Counted from the stretch's first letter, positions 1 to 11,342 are shown. The stretch is 50,696 bases of DNA from Methanobrevibacter sp. UBA412 (GCA_002495685.1 DAGJ01000003.1:1-50696), one strand, 5' to 3'. Numbers and translations are program-made. Notes: generated by a model from the letters alone, not told the origin.

Positions 1-62
1 TTAAAAAAATTATGAGTCAAAATTTTTCAAAAAATAAAATCAACTAAGTTTTTGACAGAACC
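1..62. mobile_element. Insertion-sequence end (partial element)
   Basis: Positions 41-62 match the last 22 bases of the window (50675-50696) as an inverted repeat at 20 of 22 positions; the shared core reads TTTTTGACAG. A terminal inverted repeat found at both ends of a fragment and pointing outward is what two copies of one insertion sequence would leave. Positions 1-40 would then be interior sequence of the left copy. No transposase is inside the window, so the family cannot be named. Flanking single-copy sequence starts at about 63. Confidence 0.6.
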
Positions 63-174
63 AAGTTTGATTAATTATACATTAATTCAGATTAAATATA
101 ATTATATTGAAGATTTATTATAAAAAAATGGGGAATTAAGAAATTCAATACTTACCTTTTATAATTTCTTTTTT

Positions 175-2004
175 TTAATCAGTAAAGTTTATCTCATAAG
201 CAGTACCTGGTAGAGGTAGTAGTTCTATAGATCCTTCAATTTGTTCAGTTAAACTTTTTATTAATATTATACCAACATCTTTTGGGTTTTCTATATTAAC
301 ATTTGAAGGTAAACCAATTCCATTATCTGCTATTAATAATTTTATTAATCCTTTAGAATTCTTTTCTAAGCTGATTTTAATATTGCCTTTTTCATTACTT
401 GGGAATGCATATGCAAAACTATTATTAATTATACCGGAAATGATTAAACTTAAAGGAATAGCTTTATCTATTCCTACTTTTACATCATCTAAATTAAAAT
501 CTAAATTTATATTTGGTTTTTTATTTCTTTTTGAAATGTTTTGCACTTCTTCTTCAATATATTCTTTTAAATTTATATGAACGTTATCATTTGATTGATA
601 AATTTTTTTATGAACTGTTGCCATACTATTTATACGATTTTTTGTAGATTCTAAAATTTCTGTTGGTTTATTGGGTTTATAATGCATATTAAGGTTTAAT
701 AAACTGGATATTATTTGTAAATTGTTTTTAACTCTGTGATGTACTTCTTTTAAGAGGATTTCTTTTTCATTATTTAAATTTCTAAGTTCTTTTTGCTCCC
801 AAACTTTCTCACTAATATCTTGGAGGTATCCTACACCTTGAACTAATTTACCATCTTTATCAGTTTTACAATCAACATATAATTCAATGTCCTTTATTCC
901 TTTTTGTTTTTCTATTTTTGTTCGAATTAATGCTGTTTGAGTTTTTTTAAGTTCATCAAATAATAGAGAATTAACTCTCTCAAATTCTTCTTTTACAATG
1001 TAATGTTGGATTATGTCATCATTTAAATCAATGTCTTCTTTTTTTTCTTCAATTATATTATAGAATTCATCACTCCATTCAAAACCGTTATGGCAATCCC
1101 AGTAAATATATGCTATTTTGCTTACGTTTGAAACCATATTAAGTGCATTATCTAATTTTTCTGCCCGTATTTGATGATTCACTCCTTCTGTTATGTCAAA
1201 AGCATAGAATAGTGCTGCTGGTTTTCCATTAAAACGGGAGGGTTGCATTGTAGATTTAACATAAACAGTTTGCCCATTTTTATGTTTTAGGGTTAAAATA
1301 TCAGTATAATTAAACATTTCTTTTTTAATTATTTTTGTATAAATTTCATGGATTTTAGAAGGTGTTGGGTTTCTTTTAAATTGGGGATTATTAAAGTAAA
1401 AATTTTTACCTATAATTTCACTTGGAGTATAACCTGTAATTTTTTCAATTGCACTATTTGCTTCTACAATTTTTTGGTCTTGAATAATCATTAAAGGATC
1501 AGGTGCATTATATAATAATTCAATTTCATTTTCATCAATTAATTTAAACTTAGATTCCACATAAAAAATAATAACAATGTTATTCTTATGTTTAAAAATT
1601 TTTTGATTAGATTCATATAATAATGAATTATCTCCATAGTATAAGAGTTTAATATTTCGTGAATTTCCTGTTTTATAAACTTCATCAAAGATTTCCTTAA
1701 AACCTAAATCCATCATTAAAGGACATAATTTAAAAAAAGATTTATTAAATAAAATATAATCACTAATATCTGGGTTAAACGGGGATTTACTAAAGTTAGA
1801 ATATTGTATAACATAATCCTTACAATTATTATAAGGTATAAGTACATTAACTATTTCATTAAAGTTATCTAAAAAATCTTTATCATTATAAGGTTTCAAA
1901 TCACTTATAACATTAGTGGTTTCTTTTAGTAAACTAGTTTTATTAATGTTCTTATTAAGTATTATATTATTATTTTCATCTAATAATTGACATTTTACTT
2001 TCAT
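175..2004 (-). CDS. PAS-domain sensor histidine kinase, HisKA_2 family
   Basis: Soluble sensor histidine kinase of 609 residues, expected to autophosphorylate on His and pass the phosphate to a response regulator that is not in this window. The N-terminal 150 residues form a divergent PAS-like module with an LIPYNN..DY motif near residue 55, shared with other kinases here. A canonical PAS follows (about 160-280, with IEKITGYTPSEIIGK), then a second PAS-like segment (about 285-400). The HisKA_2 motif EVHHRVKNNLQ places the phospho-acceptor at His422/His423. The HATPase_c domain keeps its N box (GIINNSFAYAF) and G1 box (ADNGIGLP). There are no membrane segments, so it senses a cytosolic signal, unknown. 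The ATG lies behind a weak GGGA. Confidence 0.88.
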   Translation of the reverse strand: MKVKCQLLDENNNIILNKNINKTSLLKETTNVISDLKPYNDKDFLDNFNEIVNVLIPYNNCKDYVIQYSNFSKSPFNPDISDYILFNKSFFKLCPLMMDLGFKEIFDEVYKTGNSRNIKLLYYGDNSLLYESNQKIFKHKNNIVIIFYVESKFKLIDENEIELLYNAPDPLMIIQDQKIVEANSAIEKITGYTPSEIIGKNFYFNNPQFKRNPTPSKIHEIYTKIIKKEMFNYTDILTLKHKNGQTVYVKSTMQPSRFNGKPAALFYAFDITEGVNHQIRAEKLDNALNMVSNVSKIAYIYWDCHNGFEWSDEFYNIIEEKKEDIDLNDDIIQHYIVKEEFERVNSLLFDELKKTQTALIRTKIEKQKGIKDIELYVDCKTDKDGKLVQGVGYLQDISEKVWEQKELRNLNNEKEILLKEVHHRVKNNLQIISSLLNLNMHYKPNKPTEILESTKNRINSMATVHKKIYQSNDNVHINLKEYIEEEVQNISKRNKKPNINLDFNLDDVKVGIDKAIPLSLIISGIINNSFAYAFPSNEKGNIKISLEKNSKGLIKLLIADNGIGLPSNVNIENPKDVGIILIKSLTEQIEGSIELLPLPGTAYEINFTD

Positions 2005-2335
2005 ATTAGGGACATCTCGTTTATAACTTATTTAATCATATTTTTAAAATTAAGAAGCGAATCAAGAGAAAATTTTTTAATTTTTAAAGTTTTTTTCATA
2101 AATTAAGATTTTTATTATTCAATTAAATAATTATATATCCAAGATATAAACATTTTTCTATAATTACTTTTAGTTTATTAAAACAAAAAAAATATAAATT
2201 TTCATTTTTTAAATTTAAATTAAATTTCTATTTTATTTAAGAATTCATAATATTTTTTTTTTAAGTATAAATGCTTAAAATCATATAAAATATATTAAAG
2301 AATTAATTTTTTTTAGGGAGGAATATTATATTTTT
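2005..2335. other. Divergent intergenic region
   Basis: 331 bases between the start of the minus-strand kinase and the plus-strand gene at 2336. It is almost pure A/T. It should hold both promoters; TATA-like stretches occur near 2280-2295 for the plus gene, and a clear AGGGAGGA Shine-Dalgarno lies at 2315-2322. No open frame or stable hairpin was seen. Confidence 0.4.
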
Positions 2336-2902
2336 ATGATTAATGAAGATTTACCAATTAAAAAGAAATACTATAAAACTTGTGAAAGTTTACAAAATTA
2401 TGTTGAAAATTATGCTAAATATACTAATGAGTTAACAAATGCTATTAACTTATCAAATAAAGTTAGAATTAAAAGTATTAATCATTTGAAGGATTCACCA
2501 TCACCAAATGAAATAGAATTAATATGTAATGATATTGCTCAAGTAAATATGAATGAATATAGCGTAATTAAAGAGAATTCAGATTTAATATTTGAAAACT
2601 TAACAAAAATAATAAATATTGGATTTTATTTCACAAAACTTTACAATGAACCAATTTTAAAAGAAGAAAAAGAAGATATTTATAATTCCATAAATGCATT
2701 AATAGGGTTCAAAAAATCCATTATACAAAACCAAGAAAATTTAAATAATAATATAAAAGTCATGACTAATTTAAAAGTGCCTAATGATTTTGTAACAAAT
2801 TCATTCAATGATTTAATCGAAATTAATAAAAAAAGAAATAAGAAATATAGTGAAATATTAGATTCATTAAATAAATTAGAAATTGAATTTAAGAAAATAT
2901 AA
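2336..2902 (+). CDS. Hypothetical helical protein
   Basis: A 188-residue cytosolic protein I do not recognise. It starts at ATG behind a strong AGGGAGGA. The composition is rich in Lys, Asn, Glu and Ile, with long amphipathic stretches and no Gly/Pro-rich breaks, so it is probably an all-helical bundle or coiled coil. There are no cysteines forming a metal site, no signal peptide and no membrane segment. It lies between two sensor kinases but is transcribed towards the second one, so it is not in an operon with either. A role as a partner of those kinases is only a guess from position. Confidence 0.75.
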   Translation: MINEDLPIKKKYYKTCESLQNYVENYAKYTNELTNAINLSNKVRIKSINHLKDSPSPNEIELICNDIAQVNMNEYSVIKENSDLIFENLTKIINIGFYFTKLYNEPILKEEKEDIYNSINALIGFKKSIIQNQENLNNNIKVMTNLKVPNDFVTNSFNDLIEINKKRNKKYSEILDSLNKLEIEFKKI

Positions 2903-2949
2903 AAAGTTTTTTCTAATTTAAAAAATAGTTAAAAAATGTGTTATGGTTT

Positions 2950-5508
2950 TTAGATTTTAAATTTTAATTCTAAACCAAAACCTTTAACATTACTTAATTG
3001 TGTTAAATTTGCATCTAATTGTTGTGTGAAGTTTCGAATAATAATAAAACCTAAACTTTCAGCAGTGAACAAATCAACACCATTTGCTAACCCTACACCA
3101 TCATCCCAAATCTTTAAATCTAATATTCCATCAATGTTTTTAATGGTAATATAATAATTTCCTTCAACTTCATTAGGGAATGCATATTTTATAGTGTTTA
3201 ATGAAACTTCATTAACAAGTAAACCAAGAGGAATGCTACGATCCATATCTATTTCAATAGGTTCAATATCTAAATGTAATTTAATATTACCCTTAGAGTA
3301 AAGGTTAAATAAATTATTAATTGCATCTTCAAGGAATGTTTTTAAATTAACATTAGATAAACTATCACTATTATAAACCTCCTCGTGTGTTAAAGCCATA
3401 GTATGAATACGATTATATGCTTGATTTAAAACATATTCTGGATTATTTTTATTAAATCTTGATTCAAGATTTAAAAAGCTTAAAATAAGTTGTAGATTAT
3501 TCTTAACACGATGATGAACTTCTTGTAAAAGCACTTTTCGATCTTCTGATAATTGTTTTAATGTTTCTTCATATTCCACGGTTTCTGTAACGTCTTGAAT
3601 AAATCCAACAATTTTAATTAATTCATGTTTATCATCAAATTTACCAGTAGCTTTGCATGAAAAAATACGATTATTACCTTTAGCTGTGAGAATACGATAT
3701 TTAATTTGGAAATTTGGATTTTCATAAGAAACACTATTTACTAATTTAAATATTTTCTTTAAATCTTCAGGTACAACAACATTTATTAAATCATTAGAAG
3801 CTGTTTCTTCTTTTGTTGTTTCACAAAGATTGTACGCTTCATCTGTATATGTAAAATTTCCATCTTTATAAGTGGTTATGAATATTTTACTTAAACTTTG
3901 TATTTGATTAATATTATCTTGTAATTCAAAAGCTTCATTTTTAGCTAATGTTTCTTCAGTAACATCCATTATAAAACCAATCTTTCTAATAACCTGCCCA
4001 TATTTATTAAATATTGCCTTATTTTGACTGTAAATATATTTTAAAGTATTGTCTTGACTAATTATACGGTAGGTTACTTCACTTGTTGGTTTACTTGTAC
4101 TTAAATCAAATACCTCTACTAATTTATTTTTATCTTCTGGGACTAAAAATTCATGCATTAAAGAGACAGTATCAGGATATTCATTAGGAGTTATTCCAAA
4201 GATTTTATAAATTTCTGGGGTGTAGGAATATTTTCCCTTCTCATAAGTTGTAAGTCCAATTTTACTTGTATCTTGGATTAATTCAAAGTTTTCCTGTAAT
4301 TTTAAAGCATTTTGTTCTGATTTAACTTCGTCTGTAATATCTTGTGTGAATGTGTAAATATTACGCTTATTGTTAATATATTGAACACTAAATAATGATT
4401 TTAAATATTTAATATTCCCTTTTGCGGTTTTAATTCCATAAATACATTTCTCTATCTGATTATCACTTAAATTATCAATGATTGTTTGAATTTTTTCATC
4501 TTCACCTGGAAGTGTGTAATAGTAAATGAAATTATCATTAGAGTTTAAATCCACATTATTCTGATTGATTTCAAGGATTTCATAAATTTCAGGTGTCCAT
4601 TTAACAGTATTTCCTTCACGGATACTAATAGCAGTCTTATAACCTTTTTGTTTATTCATAAAGTTATCAAGAAAACTTAAATCAGTATCACCTGTTTCTT
4701 TAATTTTTTTAATATAATGAAAACCAATTTGTATCAAATTATCATCAATTTGGCGAATATAAGTATTAAACCATAAATTATCTCCATCTTTGGTTAATAT
4801 TTCACATTCTAAATTAGAGTTCTCAATTTCACTTTTAAAAATAGCACTGAAATTATCAATAAAACTTGTTAATCCTTTAGGATTATTATGGATTGTTTTA
4901 ACAATATTATCAATTCCTTTTTTATTTAATTCAGTTATACTATAACCAATTTTTTCTTTAAATGCTTGGTTTGATTTAATAATTTGATAATCATTGTTGA
5001 TTTGCAATCTTGGAATGTATGCTTCTTCAAAAACACGATTGCTACGTTTTTTTTCTTGATAAATTTTAGTTTTATCTCTAAAAATTAAGTAGTAATACTC
5101 GTTTTGTTTAAAAAAGGATACTTTATAAAATTTTAATAGTTTTTCATTAATTAATAATTGTAAATCAAATTCTATATCTAATTTTATTGTTGTTTGATTA
5201 TCATTTAATTTTTCATATAATGGGTTAAATCTAAAAACTTCACTTAAAAGTCTTCCTTTTAAATAATCCCCAAGATTAGGTATATACTCATTAAAGAAAG
5301 TATTACTTGAATAAAGGAATAAGAAATCATTATTCTTTAAGGGTTTTAATATACAAATATTATCATCTAATTTATCAAATACTGGAGCTAAACTGAAAGA
5401 TTCAATATTTTCGTATCTGGGACATTCACAGATTAATTCATTTAAATCTTTAAATCTATATGAATAATTTTTTTTCTGTTTTTTAAATTCAAGTGTTAAA
5501 GTATACAT
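2950..5508 (-). CDS. Multi-PAS sensor histidine kinase, HisKA_2 family
   Basis: Soluble 852-residue sensor kinase. An N-terminal PAS-like module (1-150, with ILKPLKNNDF near 53) is followed by four PAS/PAC units at roughly 165-275, 285-395, 400-520 and 525-645. The later units each end with a PAC-like tail such as IGFIMDVTEE or VGFIQDVTET. The HisKA_2 motif EVHHRVKNNLQ puts the phospho-acceptor at His665/His666. The ATPase domain keeps N-box and G1 features (EVSLNTIKYAF, WDDGVGLANG). The last three PAS units resemble one another, which suggests internal duplication. The start is ATG with only GGTAAGGT upstream. No response regulator is adjacent. All catalytic motifs are intact, so an active kinase is expected. 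Confidence 0.88.
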   Translation of the reverse strand: MYTLTLEFKKQKKNYSYRFKDLNELICECPRYENIESFSLAPVFDKLDDNICILKPLKNNDFLFLYSSNTFFNEYIPNLGDYLKGRLLSEVFRFNPLYEKLNDNQTTIKLDIEFDLQLLINEKLLKFYKVSFFKQNEYYYLIFRDKTKIYQEKKRSNRVFEEAYIPRLQINNDYQIIKSNQAFKEKIGYSITELNKKGIDNIVKTIHNNPKGLTSFIDNFSAIFKSEIENSNLECEILTKDGDNLWFNTYIRQIDDNLIQIGFHYIKKIKETGDTDLSFLDNFMNKQKGYKTAISIREGNTVKWTPEIYEILEINQNNVDLNSNDNFIYYYTLPGEDEKIQTIIDNLSDNQIEKCIYGIKTAKGNIKYLKSLFSVQYINNKRNIYTFTQDITDEVKSEQNALKLQENFELIQDTSKIGLTTYEKGKYSYTPEIYKIFGITPNEYPDTVSLMHEFLVPEDKNKLVEVFDLSTSKPTSEVTYRIISQDNTLKYIYSQNKAIFNKYGQVIRKIGFIMDVTEETLAKNEAFELQDNINQIQSLSKIFITTYKDGNFTYTDEAYNLCETTKEETASNDLINVVVPEDLKKIFKLVNSVSYENPNFQIKYRILTAKGNNRIFSCKATGKFDDKHELIKIVGFIQDVTETVEYEETLKQLSEDRKVLLQEVHHRVKNNLQLILSFLNLESRFNKNNPEYVLNQAYNRIHTMALTHEEVYNSDSLSNVNLKTFLEDAINNLFNLYSKGNIKLHLDIEPIEIDMDRSIPLGLLVNEVSLNTIKYAFPNEVEGNYYITIKNIDGILDLKIWDDGVGLANGVDLFTAESLGFIIIRNFTQQLDANLTQLSNVKGFGLELKFKI

Positions 5509-5814
5509 TACCTTACCTTACCTTCTATGAATAATTTATAATTATTTTATTTTATCATGCTTTTATTATTTATCTTTTTTTAAATTATTTATTTTATTAA
5601 ATAAAAAAATGTTGTAAGGTTTGATTTTATTTAATTTTTCTCCAAAAATAAGATAGTTTTTATACTATAAAACTAATATCTTTATTTAATATAAAAATTT
5701 AAAATATAATATCTAAAAAAATACTTACCAAATGCTATGCTAAAACAAGTATTAAATAAAAAACAAAAAAAATAATCAAACCAAAAAAATAAATTAAGGT
5801 GGGAAAACACTAAA
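5509..5814. other. Divergent intergenic region before uvrA
   Basis: 306 bases between two divergent genes. Only A/T-rich sequence is visible, plus the AAGGTGGG Shine-Dalgarno of uvrA at about 5797-5804. A minus-strand open frame that crosses this region into uvrA (5682-5963) has no ribosome binding site and is a shadow. I see no hairpin or repeat. Confidence 0.4.
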
Positions 5815-8724
5815 ATGACTAATAATACAAGTAAAAAACAAATCATACTCAAGGGAGCAAGAGAACACAACTTACAAAACATTAACTTATCTCTCCCTAG
5901 GGAAGACTTCATAGTAATAACTGGACTAAGTGGATCAGGAAAAACAACCCTTGCATTTGACACAATATATGCAGAAGGACAAAGAAGATATGTAGAATCC
6001 CTATCAGCTTATGCAAGACAATTTCTGGGACAAATGAAAAAACCTGAAGTAGATTACATAGAAGGATTAAGTCCAGCAATAAGTATAGATCAAAAAACTA
6101 CACGTGAAAACCCAAGATCAACAGTTGGAACAATAACAGAAATCTATGATTACCTTAGATTATTATATGCAAGAATAGGAATACCACACTGTCCAGAATG
6201 TGGAAAAGAAATCAGTCAACAAACAATAGGTCAAATAGCACAAAACATCATAAGTGAAGGAGAAGGATTAAAAGTACAAATCCTCGCACCAATTATCAAA
6301 GACAGAAAAGGACAACATAAAAATGTCTTCGAAGATTTAAGAGAAAAAGGATTTGTAAGAGTACGAGTTGATGGTGAAATTCATGAACTAGAAGAAACAT
6401 TTAACCTTAAAAAAACATTCAAACATACTATAGAAGTAATTGTTGATAGATTAATAATCAGAAAAGATTTAGACTTCAACAGAAGACTATCTGACTCATT
6501 AGAAACAGCTAGTCAATTTGGGGAAGGAGTAATAAATGTCCTATATGAAAACAAACAAGGGGATAAATATGAGAAAATGTACTCTGAAGACTTTGCTTGT
6601 CCAGACTGTGGAATAAGCTTTGATGAATTATCTCCAAGAATGTTCAGTTTTAACAGTCCACATGGAGCATGTCCAGAATGTAATGGGATAGGTTCTAAAT
6701 TAGAAATCAACCCGGACTTGGTAGTACCTAATCCTGATTTAAGCTTAAATGAAGGAGCAATAATACCATGGAGTAAAAATAATAAAAAAGAAGGATACTA
6801 CAGTCAAATGTTACAAGCATTATCCAATCATTACAATTTCAGTATGGATGTACCATTCAAGGACTTACCAAAAGAAGTACAAGACATAATATTATTCGGA
6901 ACAGATGAGAGAATAGCCTTTGCATTTCAAAGAAGAAACAAATCATATCATGTAAACCGTAAATATGAAGGAGTTGTAGTAAGGTTACAAAGATTATACT
7001 TTGAAACCAAATCTAATGGGAACCGTAAATATATTAAAAAATTTATGAGTGACAGGGAATGTTATGTTTGTCATGGGAGAAGATTAAAACCAGAAGCACT
7101 AGCAGTAACAGTAGGGGAATTAAACATTGCAGAAATATGTGAATTAGCAATAAAAGACTCTTACCAATTTTTCCAAGACTTACAACTAAGTGATAGGGAC
7201 CAATTCATAGCAAAAGAAATCCTAAAAGAAATAAATCAAAGACTCAAATTCTTAATTGATGTAGGTTTAGATTACATAAGCTTATCAAGAAGTAGTGGGA
7301 CCTTATCTGGAGGAGAAGCACAAAGAATAAGATTAGCTACACAGATAGGTTCAGGATTAGTGGGGGTATGTTATATTTTAGATGAACCAAGTATAGGATT
7401 GCATCAAAGAGATAATCTAAAATTAATAGATGCTCTTAAACATTTAAGAGACATAGGAAATACCTTAATTATTGTAGAACACGATGAAGAAACAATATTA
7501 TCAGCAGATTATGTAGTGGATATAGGTCCTGGAGCAGGTGAACATGGAGGAAACATTGTAGCCGCAGGTACACCATTAGAAATAATGGAATCTCCAGATT
7601 CAATAACAGGTAAATACTTATCCCGAAAAGAAACAATACTCATACCTAAAAAACGCAGAGAAGGAAATGGTAAAAACATAATAATACATGGAGCACGTCA
7701 AAATAATTTAAAAAATATAGATGTAACCATACCATTAGGATTATTTACTTGTATAACTGGAGTAAGTGGGTCTGGTAAAAGTAGTTTAATAAATCAAATC
7801 CTCTATAAAGGACTTGCAACTATAATTAATCGTAAATACATGTATGCAGGTGAACATGATAGTATTGAAGGTGCGAGAAATATTGATAAAATCATTATAA
7901 TAGATCAAAAACCAATAGGGCGAACACCAAGAAGTAATCCAGCAACATATATTGGATTATTCACCCCTATCCGTGAATTATTTGCTAAAACACCTTTAGC
8001 TAAAGCAAGAGGATATAAACCTGGTCGATTTAGTTTTAATGTTAAAGGAGGGAGATGTGAAGCTTGTCATGGTGATGGAATTGTTCAAATAGAAATGCAC
8101 TTCTTAGCAGATGTATTTGTTCCATGTGATGTTTGTAAAGGTAAAAGATATAATGAAGAAACTTTAGATGTGCGTTATAAAGGGAAAAACATTTATGAAG
8201 TACTGGAGATGACAGTTGAAGAAGCATTAGAATTCTTTGAAAATGTGCCAAATATTTATAAAAAATTAAAAACCTTAAATGATGTGGGATTAGGATACAT
8301 GAAACTAGGTCAACCAGCAACAACTCTTTCAGGTGGAGAAGCACAACGTGTGAAACTAGCTAAAGAATTATCCCGGGCAAGTACAGGTAAAACATTATAC
8401 ATCCTTGATGAACCAACTACAGGATTACACTTTGCAGATATAAAAAGATTACTTAGTGTATTAGACCGTTTAACTGATGCAGGAAACAGTGTAGTGGTGA
8501 TAGAACATAATTTAGATGTTATAAAAACTGCCGATCATATAATAGATTTAGGACCTGAAGGAGGAGATGGTGGTGGAAGAGTAATTGCAACAGGAACACC
8601 AGAAGAAGTAGCAGAAAGTGGAACATACACTGGAAATTACTTAAAAGAAATATTAAATGAAAATATTACACCATTAGCTAAAAAATTAATTGAAGAACAT
8701 AATACAAAAATAGAAAGTAAATAA
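5815..8724 (+). CDS. uvrA: Excinuclease ABC subunit A
   Basis: DNA-damage recognition ATPase of nucleotide excision repair, which loads UvrB at lesions. The 969 residues carry two ABC modules. The first Walker A is GLSGSGKTT (37-45) with signature [12 protein letters not shown] near 497. The second Walker A is GVSGSGKSS (about 649-657) with signature [12 protein letters not shown] near 838. Zinc-binding Cys pairs are visible: CPEC at about 126, CPDC at 262 and CPEC at about 285 in the first module, CYVCHGRR near 414, and CEAC/CDVC from 748 for the C-terminal zinc module. The length is slightly above the bacterial norm because of a Lys/Glu-rich tail. uvrB and uvrC are not in this window. In archaea UvrABC is considered a bacterial acquisition. 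AAGGTGGG precedes the ATG. Confidence 0.98.
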   Translation: MTNNTSKKQIILKGAREHNLQNINLSLPREDFIVITGLSGSGKTTLAFDTIYAEGQRRYVESLSAYARQFLGQMKKPEVDYIEGLSPAISIDQKTTRENPRSTVGTITEIYDYLRLLYARIGIPHCPECGKEISQQTIGQIAQNIISEGEGLKVQILAPIIKDRKGQHKNVFEDLREKGFVRVRVDGEIHELEETFNLKKTFKHTIEVIVDRLIIRKDLDFNRRLSDSLETASQFGEGVINVLYENKQGDKYEKMYSEDFACPDCGISFDELSPRMFSFNSPHGACPECNGIGSKLEINPDLVVPNPDLSLNEGAIIPWSKNNKKEGYYSQMLQALSNHYNFSMDVPFKDLPKEVQDIILFGTDERIAFAFQRRNKSYHVNRKYEGVVVRLQRLYFETKSNGNRKYIKKFMSDRECYVCHGRRLKPEALAVTVGELNIAEICELAIKDSYQFFQDLQLSDRDQFIAKEILKEINQRLKFLIDVGLDYISLSRSSGTLSGGEAQRIRLATQIGSGLVGVCYILDEPSIGLHQRDNLKLIDALKHLRDIGNTLIIVEHDEETILSADYVVDIGPGAGEHGGNIVAAGTPLEIMESPDSITGKYLSRKETILIPKKRREGNGKNIIIHGARQNNLKNIDVTIPLGLFTCITGVSGSGKSSLINQILYKGLATIINRKYMYAGEHDSIEGARNIDKIIIIDQKPIGRTPRSNPATYIGLFTPIRELFAKTPLAKARGYKPGRFSFNVKGGRCEACHGDGIVQIEMHFLADVFVPCDVCKGKRYNEETLDVRYKGKNIYEVLEMTVEEALEFFENVPNIYKKLKTLNDVGLGYMKLGQPATTLSGGEAQRVKLAKELSRASTGKTLYILDEPTTGLHFADIKRLLSVLDRLTDAGNSVVVIEHNLDVIKTADHIIDLGPEGGDGGGRVIATGTPEEVAESGTYTGNYLKEILNENITPLAKKLIEEHNTKIESK

Positions 8725-8776
8725 AAAAAATATTTAGATGATTGTAAAAAAAAGTAGTATGAAATTTTTAATGATA

Positions 8777-10351
8777 TTATTTCTTACCAGTTATCCTAGA
8801 AATTTTATCATTAATATATCTTAAAACATACTCATTACTTTCTTTATTAATTAATTTTTTTAATTCAGGAACACTATTAATTTTTTTAACAGCAGCATAT
8901 CGTACTTCCCAATCATTATCAGAGACAGCAATTTTTTTAATAATTGAATCCTTTTTAAGTTTATTAGTAGCTTCTACACGTGTATCTTTATAATGGGAAT
9001 TCAAGGCTAATTTTTCTAAAGTATCCATATTTCTTATTTTTTGAGTTGCATGTATACGTATTTCATTATATCCAGGGTTTTCACTTAATTCAATAAATGA
9101 TTTCTCTTTTTTAAGTTTATTAAAAGATTCATGTCTAGTATCTTCAAAACTACTATTAACACTTATTTCTTTTAAAACATTCTCAGATTTTATTTTATTT
9201 AATGCAACTTTTCTAATCTTACTGTTCTGATTATTTTCTGCAATTTCTTCTAAATATTTCTCATCAGTAAACTTAGGATTTTCTATAGCAATTTTACAAG
9301 TATATTCATCATCTTCCTTATCAATGATGTCTTTTAAAAGTTTTTGATTACCTATTTTTTTTATTGCATCAATTCTAACAAATTTATCCTTATTATTTTT
9401 AGCTAAATCTTCTAAAATTTCTGGCTTTGTAATCTTTTTCATTGCTTCAATTAGTATGGAATGATCTTTACTTTCATTTAAAATTTTACGTAATGTTTCT
9501 TCATCATTTAATTTCTCTATAGCTACTAATTGGACTTCCTTATTTTCAGTGTTTAATGCTATTTCTTTTATTAATTCTTGATTTTCTTTAGGAATTTTGT
9601 TCATTGCATAAGCTCTTACTTTTTCATTTTTCTCATTTTTCGCAATACCTCTTAAAAGATCAACATCAGTAATATGGTTAATTACTTCCATTTTAACATC
9701 TTTATCTGGATTGTTTTTAATGATTTCTTCAAATAAGTCTTTATCATTTTTTTCCATTTTTTGTAAGGCTTTAACTACAATGTTTTTATTGCTTGAATTT
9801 AGTGCTATTTTTTTATAATTTTTTTCCTTTTTAATCTTGTTTAAAGCTTCTGTTTGGATTTTTTTATCTTTAGCATTAATTGCAATATCTGTTAAAATTT
9901 CTTCATCATCAATTTCTTCTAATGATTTTTGTCTTGCTTGTTTATTTTTGTCATTTTTTGCAACTTCAGCAAAAGCTCTTTTTTCATCACCTAATAGTTT
10001 CCAAGCAACCATTCTTGAATCAGTGTATTCAGCATTTTCTGCTACATCATGGATAATTGAAGGTTTTTCTATACGATTAATTGCGAATAATCGCACATAT
10101 TTATCTTTAAAGTGTTTACCTACTTCAGCTAAATCTTTTTGGTCTCTAATTTGACTTACTGCGGCTAATCGTACATGTCTATTATTACTTGTTTTTGCAA
10201 GGTCTTTTAGGATATTATTCCCTCTTTTTTCATGTTCTTGTTGTGTTAAATCTTCTTGAGCCTGTTGTTGGTTTTCCTCTTCTACTATATTTTGGTTTTC
10301 TTTGTCTTGGTCTTCTTTTTTATCTTTTTTTAAGAAATTGAATAATCCCAT
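8777..10351 (-). CDS. HEAT-like repeat protein
   Basis: 524-residue cytosolic protein made almost entirely of about twenty degenerate 21-22-residue helical repeats of the form LxxIAxNxxDxxVRxxAxxKI, after a charged Gln/Glu-rich N-terminal 45 residues. The family is alpha-solenoid (HEAT or LRV type), usually a protein-protein scaffold; the partner is unknown. I place the start at the ATG of MGLFNFLKK (10351), because GAGGTGA lies 5-12 bases before it; a GTG four codons upstream overlaps that Shine-Dalgarno. It converges with uvrA, with about 50 bases between stops. There are no cysteines forming metal sites, so an Fe-S LRV protein is unlikely. Confidence 0.85.
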   Translation of the reverse strand: MGLFNFLKKDKKEDQDKENQNIVEEENQQQAQEDLTQQEHEKRGNNILKDLAKTSNNRHVRLAAVSQIRDQKDLAEVGKHFKDKYVRLFAINRIEKPSIIHDVAENAEYTDSRMVAWKLLGDEKRAFAEVAKNDKNKQARQKSLEEIDDEEILTDIAINAKDKKIQTEALNKIKKEKNYKKIALNSSNKNIVVKALQKMEKNDKDLFEEIIKNNPDKDVKMEVINHITDVDLLRGIAKNEKNEKVRAYAMNKIPKENQELIKEIALNTENKEVQLVAIEKLNDEETLRKILNESKDHSILIEAMKKITKPEILEDLAKNNKDKFVRIDAIKKIGNQKLLKDIIDKEDDEYTCKIAIENPKFTDEKYLEEIAENNQNSKIRKVALNKIKSENVLKEISVNSSFEDTRHESFNKLKKEKSFIELSENPGYNEIRIHATQKIRNMDTLEKLALNSHYKDTRVEATNKLKKDSIIKKIAVSDNDWEVRYAAVKKINSVPELKKLINKESNEYVLRYINDKISRITGKK

Positions 10352-10568
10352 ATTACTTTTCACCTCACATTTTTTAAGTTAATTATATATTTCTTATTTA
10401 TATTATAAGTTTCTATAATTCCTTTAGTTTAGTTAATATTTCTATTTTTGTTTTATTTTTGAATAAAAAAATATATTAAAGTTTAATTTTTTTTAATTTA
10501 TTTCTAAAAAATTAAATATTATTAATTAATAAAATAATCTTATATAATATATGTGAGGTGAAAAATTC

Positions 10569-11342
10569 ATGGAAATAACTGATAATTTGAAAGAATCATT
10601 AAACTTTCCTATTCAAAATTATGAAAAATGGCTAATTGTTGGTGTATTATTCTTAATTATTGGAATATTTAGTTTTTTAAATACTAGTTATCCTAGTAGT
10701 GTAATGTCTACTATTAATACTATAGTTGATATTGTTCTTGGTTTAATCCTTTTTGGATATTCTATTAGTATTATTAAAGCTACTATTAATGGTGAAGATC
10801 TTCCACAATTTGATATTGTTAAGAATATTGTAGATGGAGTTAAAGTTGCAGTTTTAGATTTTGTATATTTAATTATACCAACTATAATTACTATTCTTGT
10901 TGCTTGGGGTACTGGTGTTTTCTCAAATTTCATTAAAGTAGTTAATATTTTTGCTAATAATGCTACAGCTTCAAGTGCTTCTATACCAGCAAGTTTATCT
11001 ACAAGTTTAACTTATGGGGTTATAATTACTGTTATAATTGCAGTTATCTTATATCTTATATTTATATTATTAGCTTATATTGGTATGGCTCGTATGGCTG
11101 AATTTGATAGTTTAAAAGAAGGATTATCCTTTGTTGAAGTATTCCATAAAATAAGTTCTATTGGCTGGATGAAATATGTAGGATGGTTCATACTTTTTGT
11201 TATAATTTTAATGGTTTTAAGTTTAATTAGTGGTTTAATAGATATGATTCCTTATGTCGGTACATTTATAAATGCATTAATTGTAAGTTCATTTATAATG
11301 TTATTTACTTATCGTTCATTAGGGAATATTTATAATGAATAA
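10569..11342 (+). CDS. DUF4013 membrane protein
   Basis: 257-residue polytopic membrane protein with about six hydrophobic segments. It opens with the family-type N-terminus ESLNFPIQNYEKWL and carries the central GMARMAEFDSLKEGLSF segment and the terminal YRSLGNIYNE that mark DUF4013 proteins. Function is unknown in the family. GTGAGGTGA lies just before the ATG. It is the only intact copy of three tandem DUF4013 genes (this one, 11635-12476 and 12706-13514), each with its own AT-rich leader, so they are probably separate transcripts that arose by duplication. Confidence 0.85.
   Translation: MEITDNLKESLNFPIQNYEKWLIVGVLFLIIGIFSFLNTSYPSSVMSTINTIVDIVLGLILFGYSISIIKATINGEDLPQFDIVKNIVDGVKVAVLDFVYLIIPTIITILVAWGTGVFSNFIKVVNIFANNATASSASIPASLSTSLTYGVIITVIIAVILYLIFILLAYIGMARMAEFDSLKEGLSFVEVFHKISSIGWMKYVGWFILFVIILMVLSLISGLIDMIPYVGTFINALIVSSFIMLFTYRSLGNIYNE

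Noticed and set aside
8777..10351. Fe-S containing LRV protein
   Set aside because: No N-terminal Cys cluster; only the helical repeat pattern is similar.
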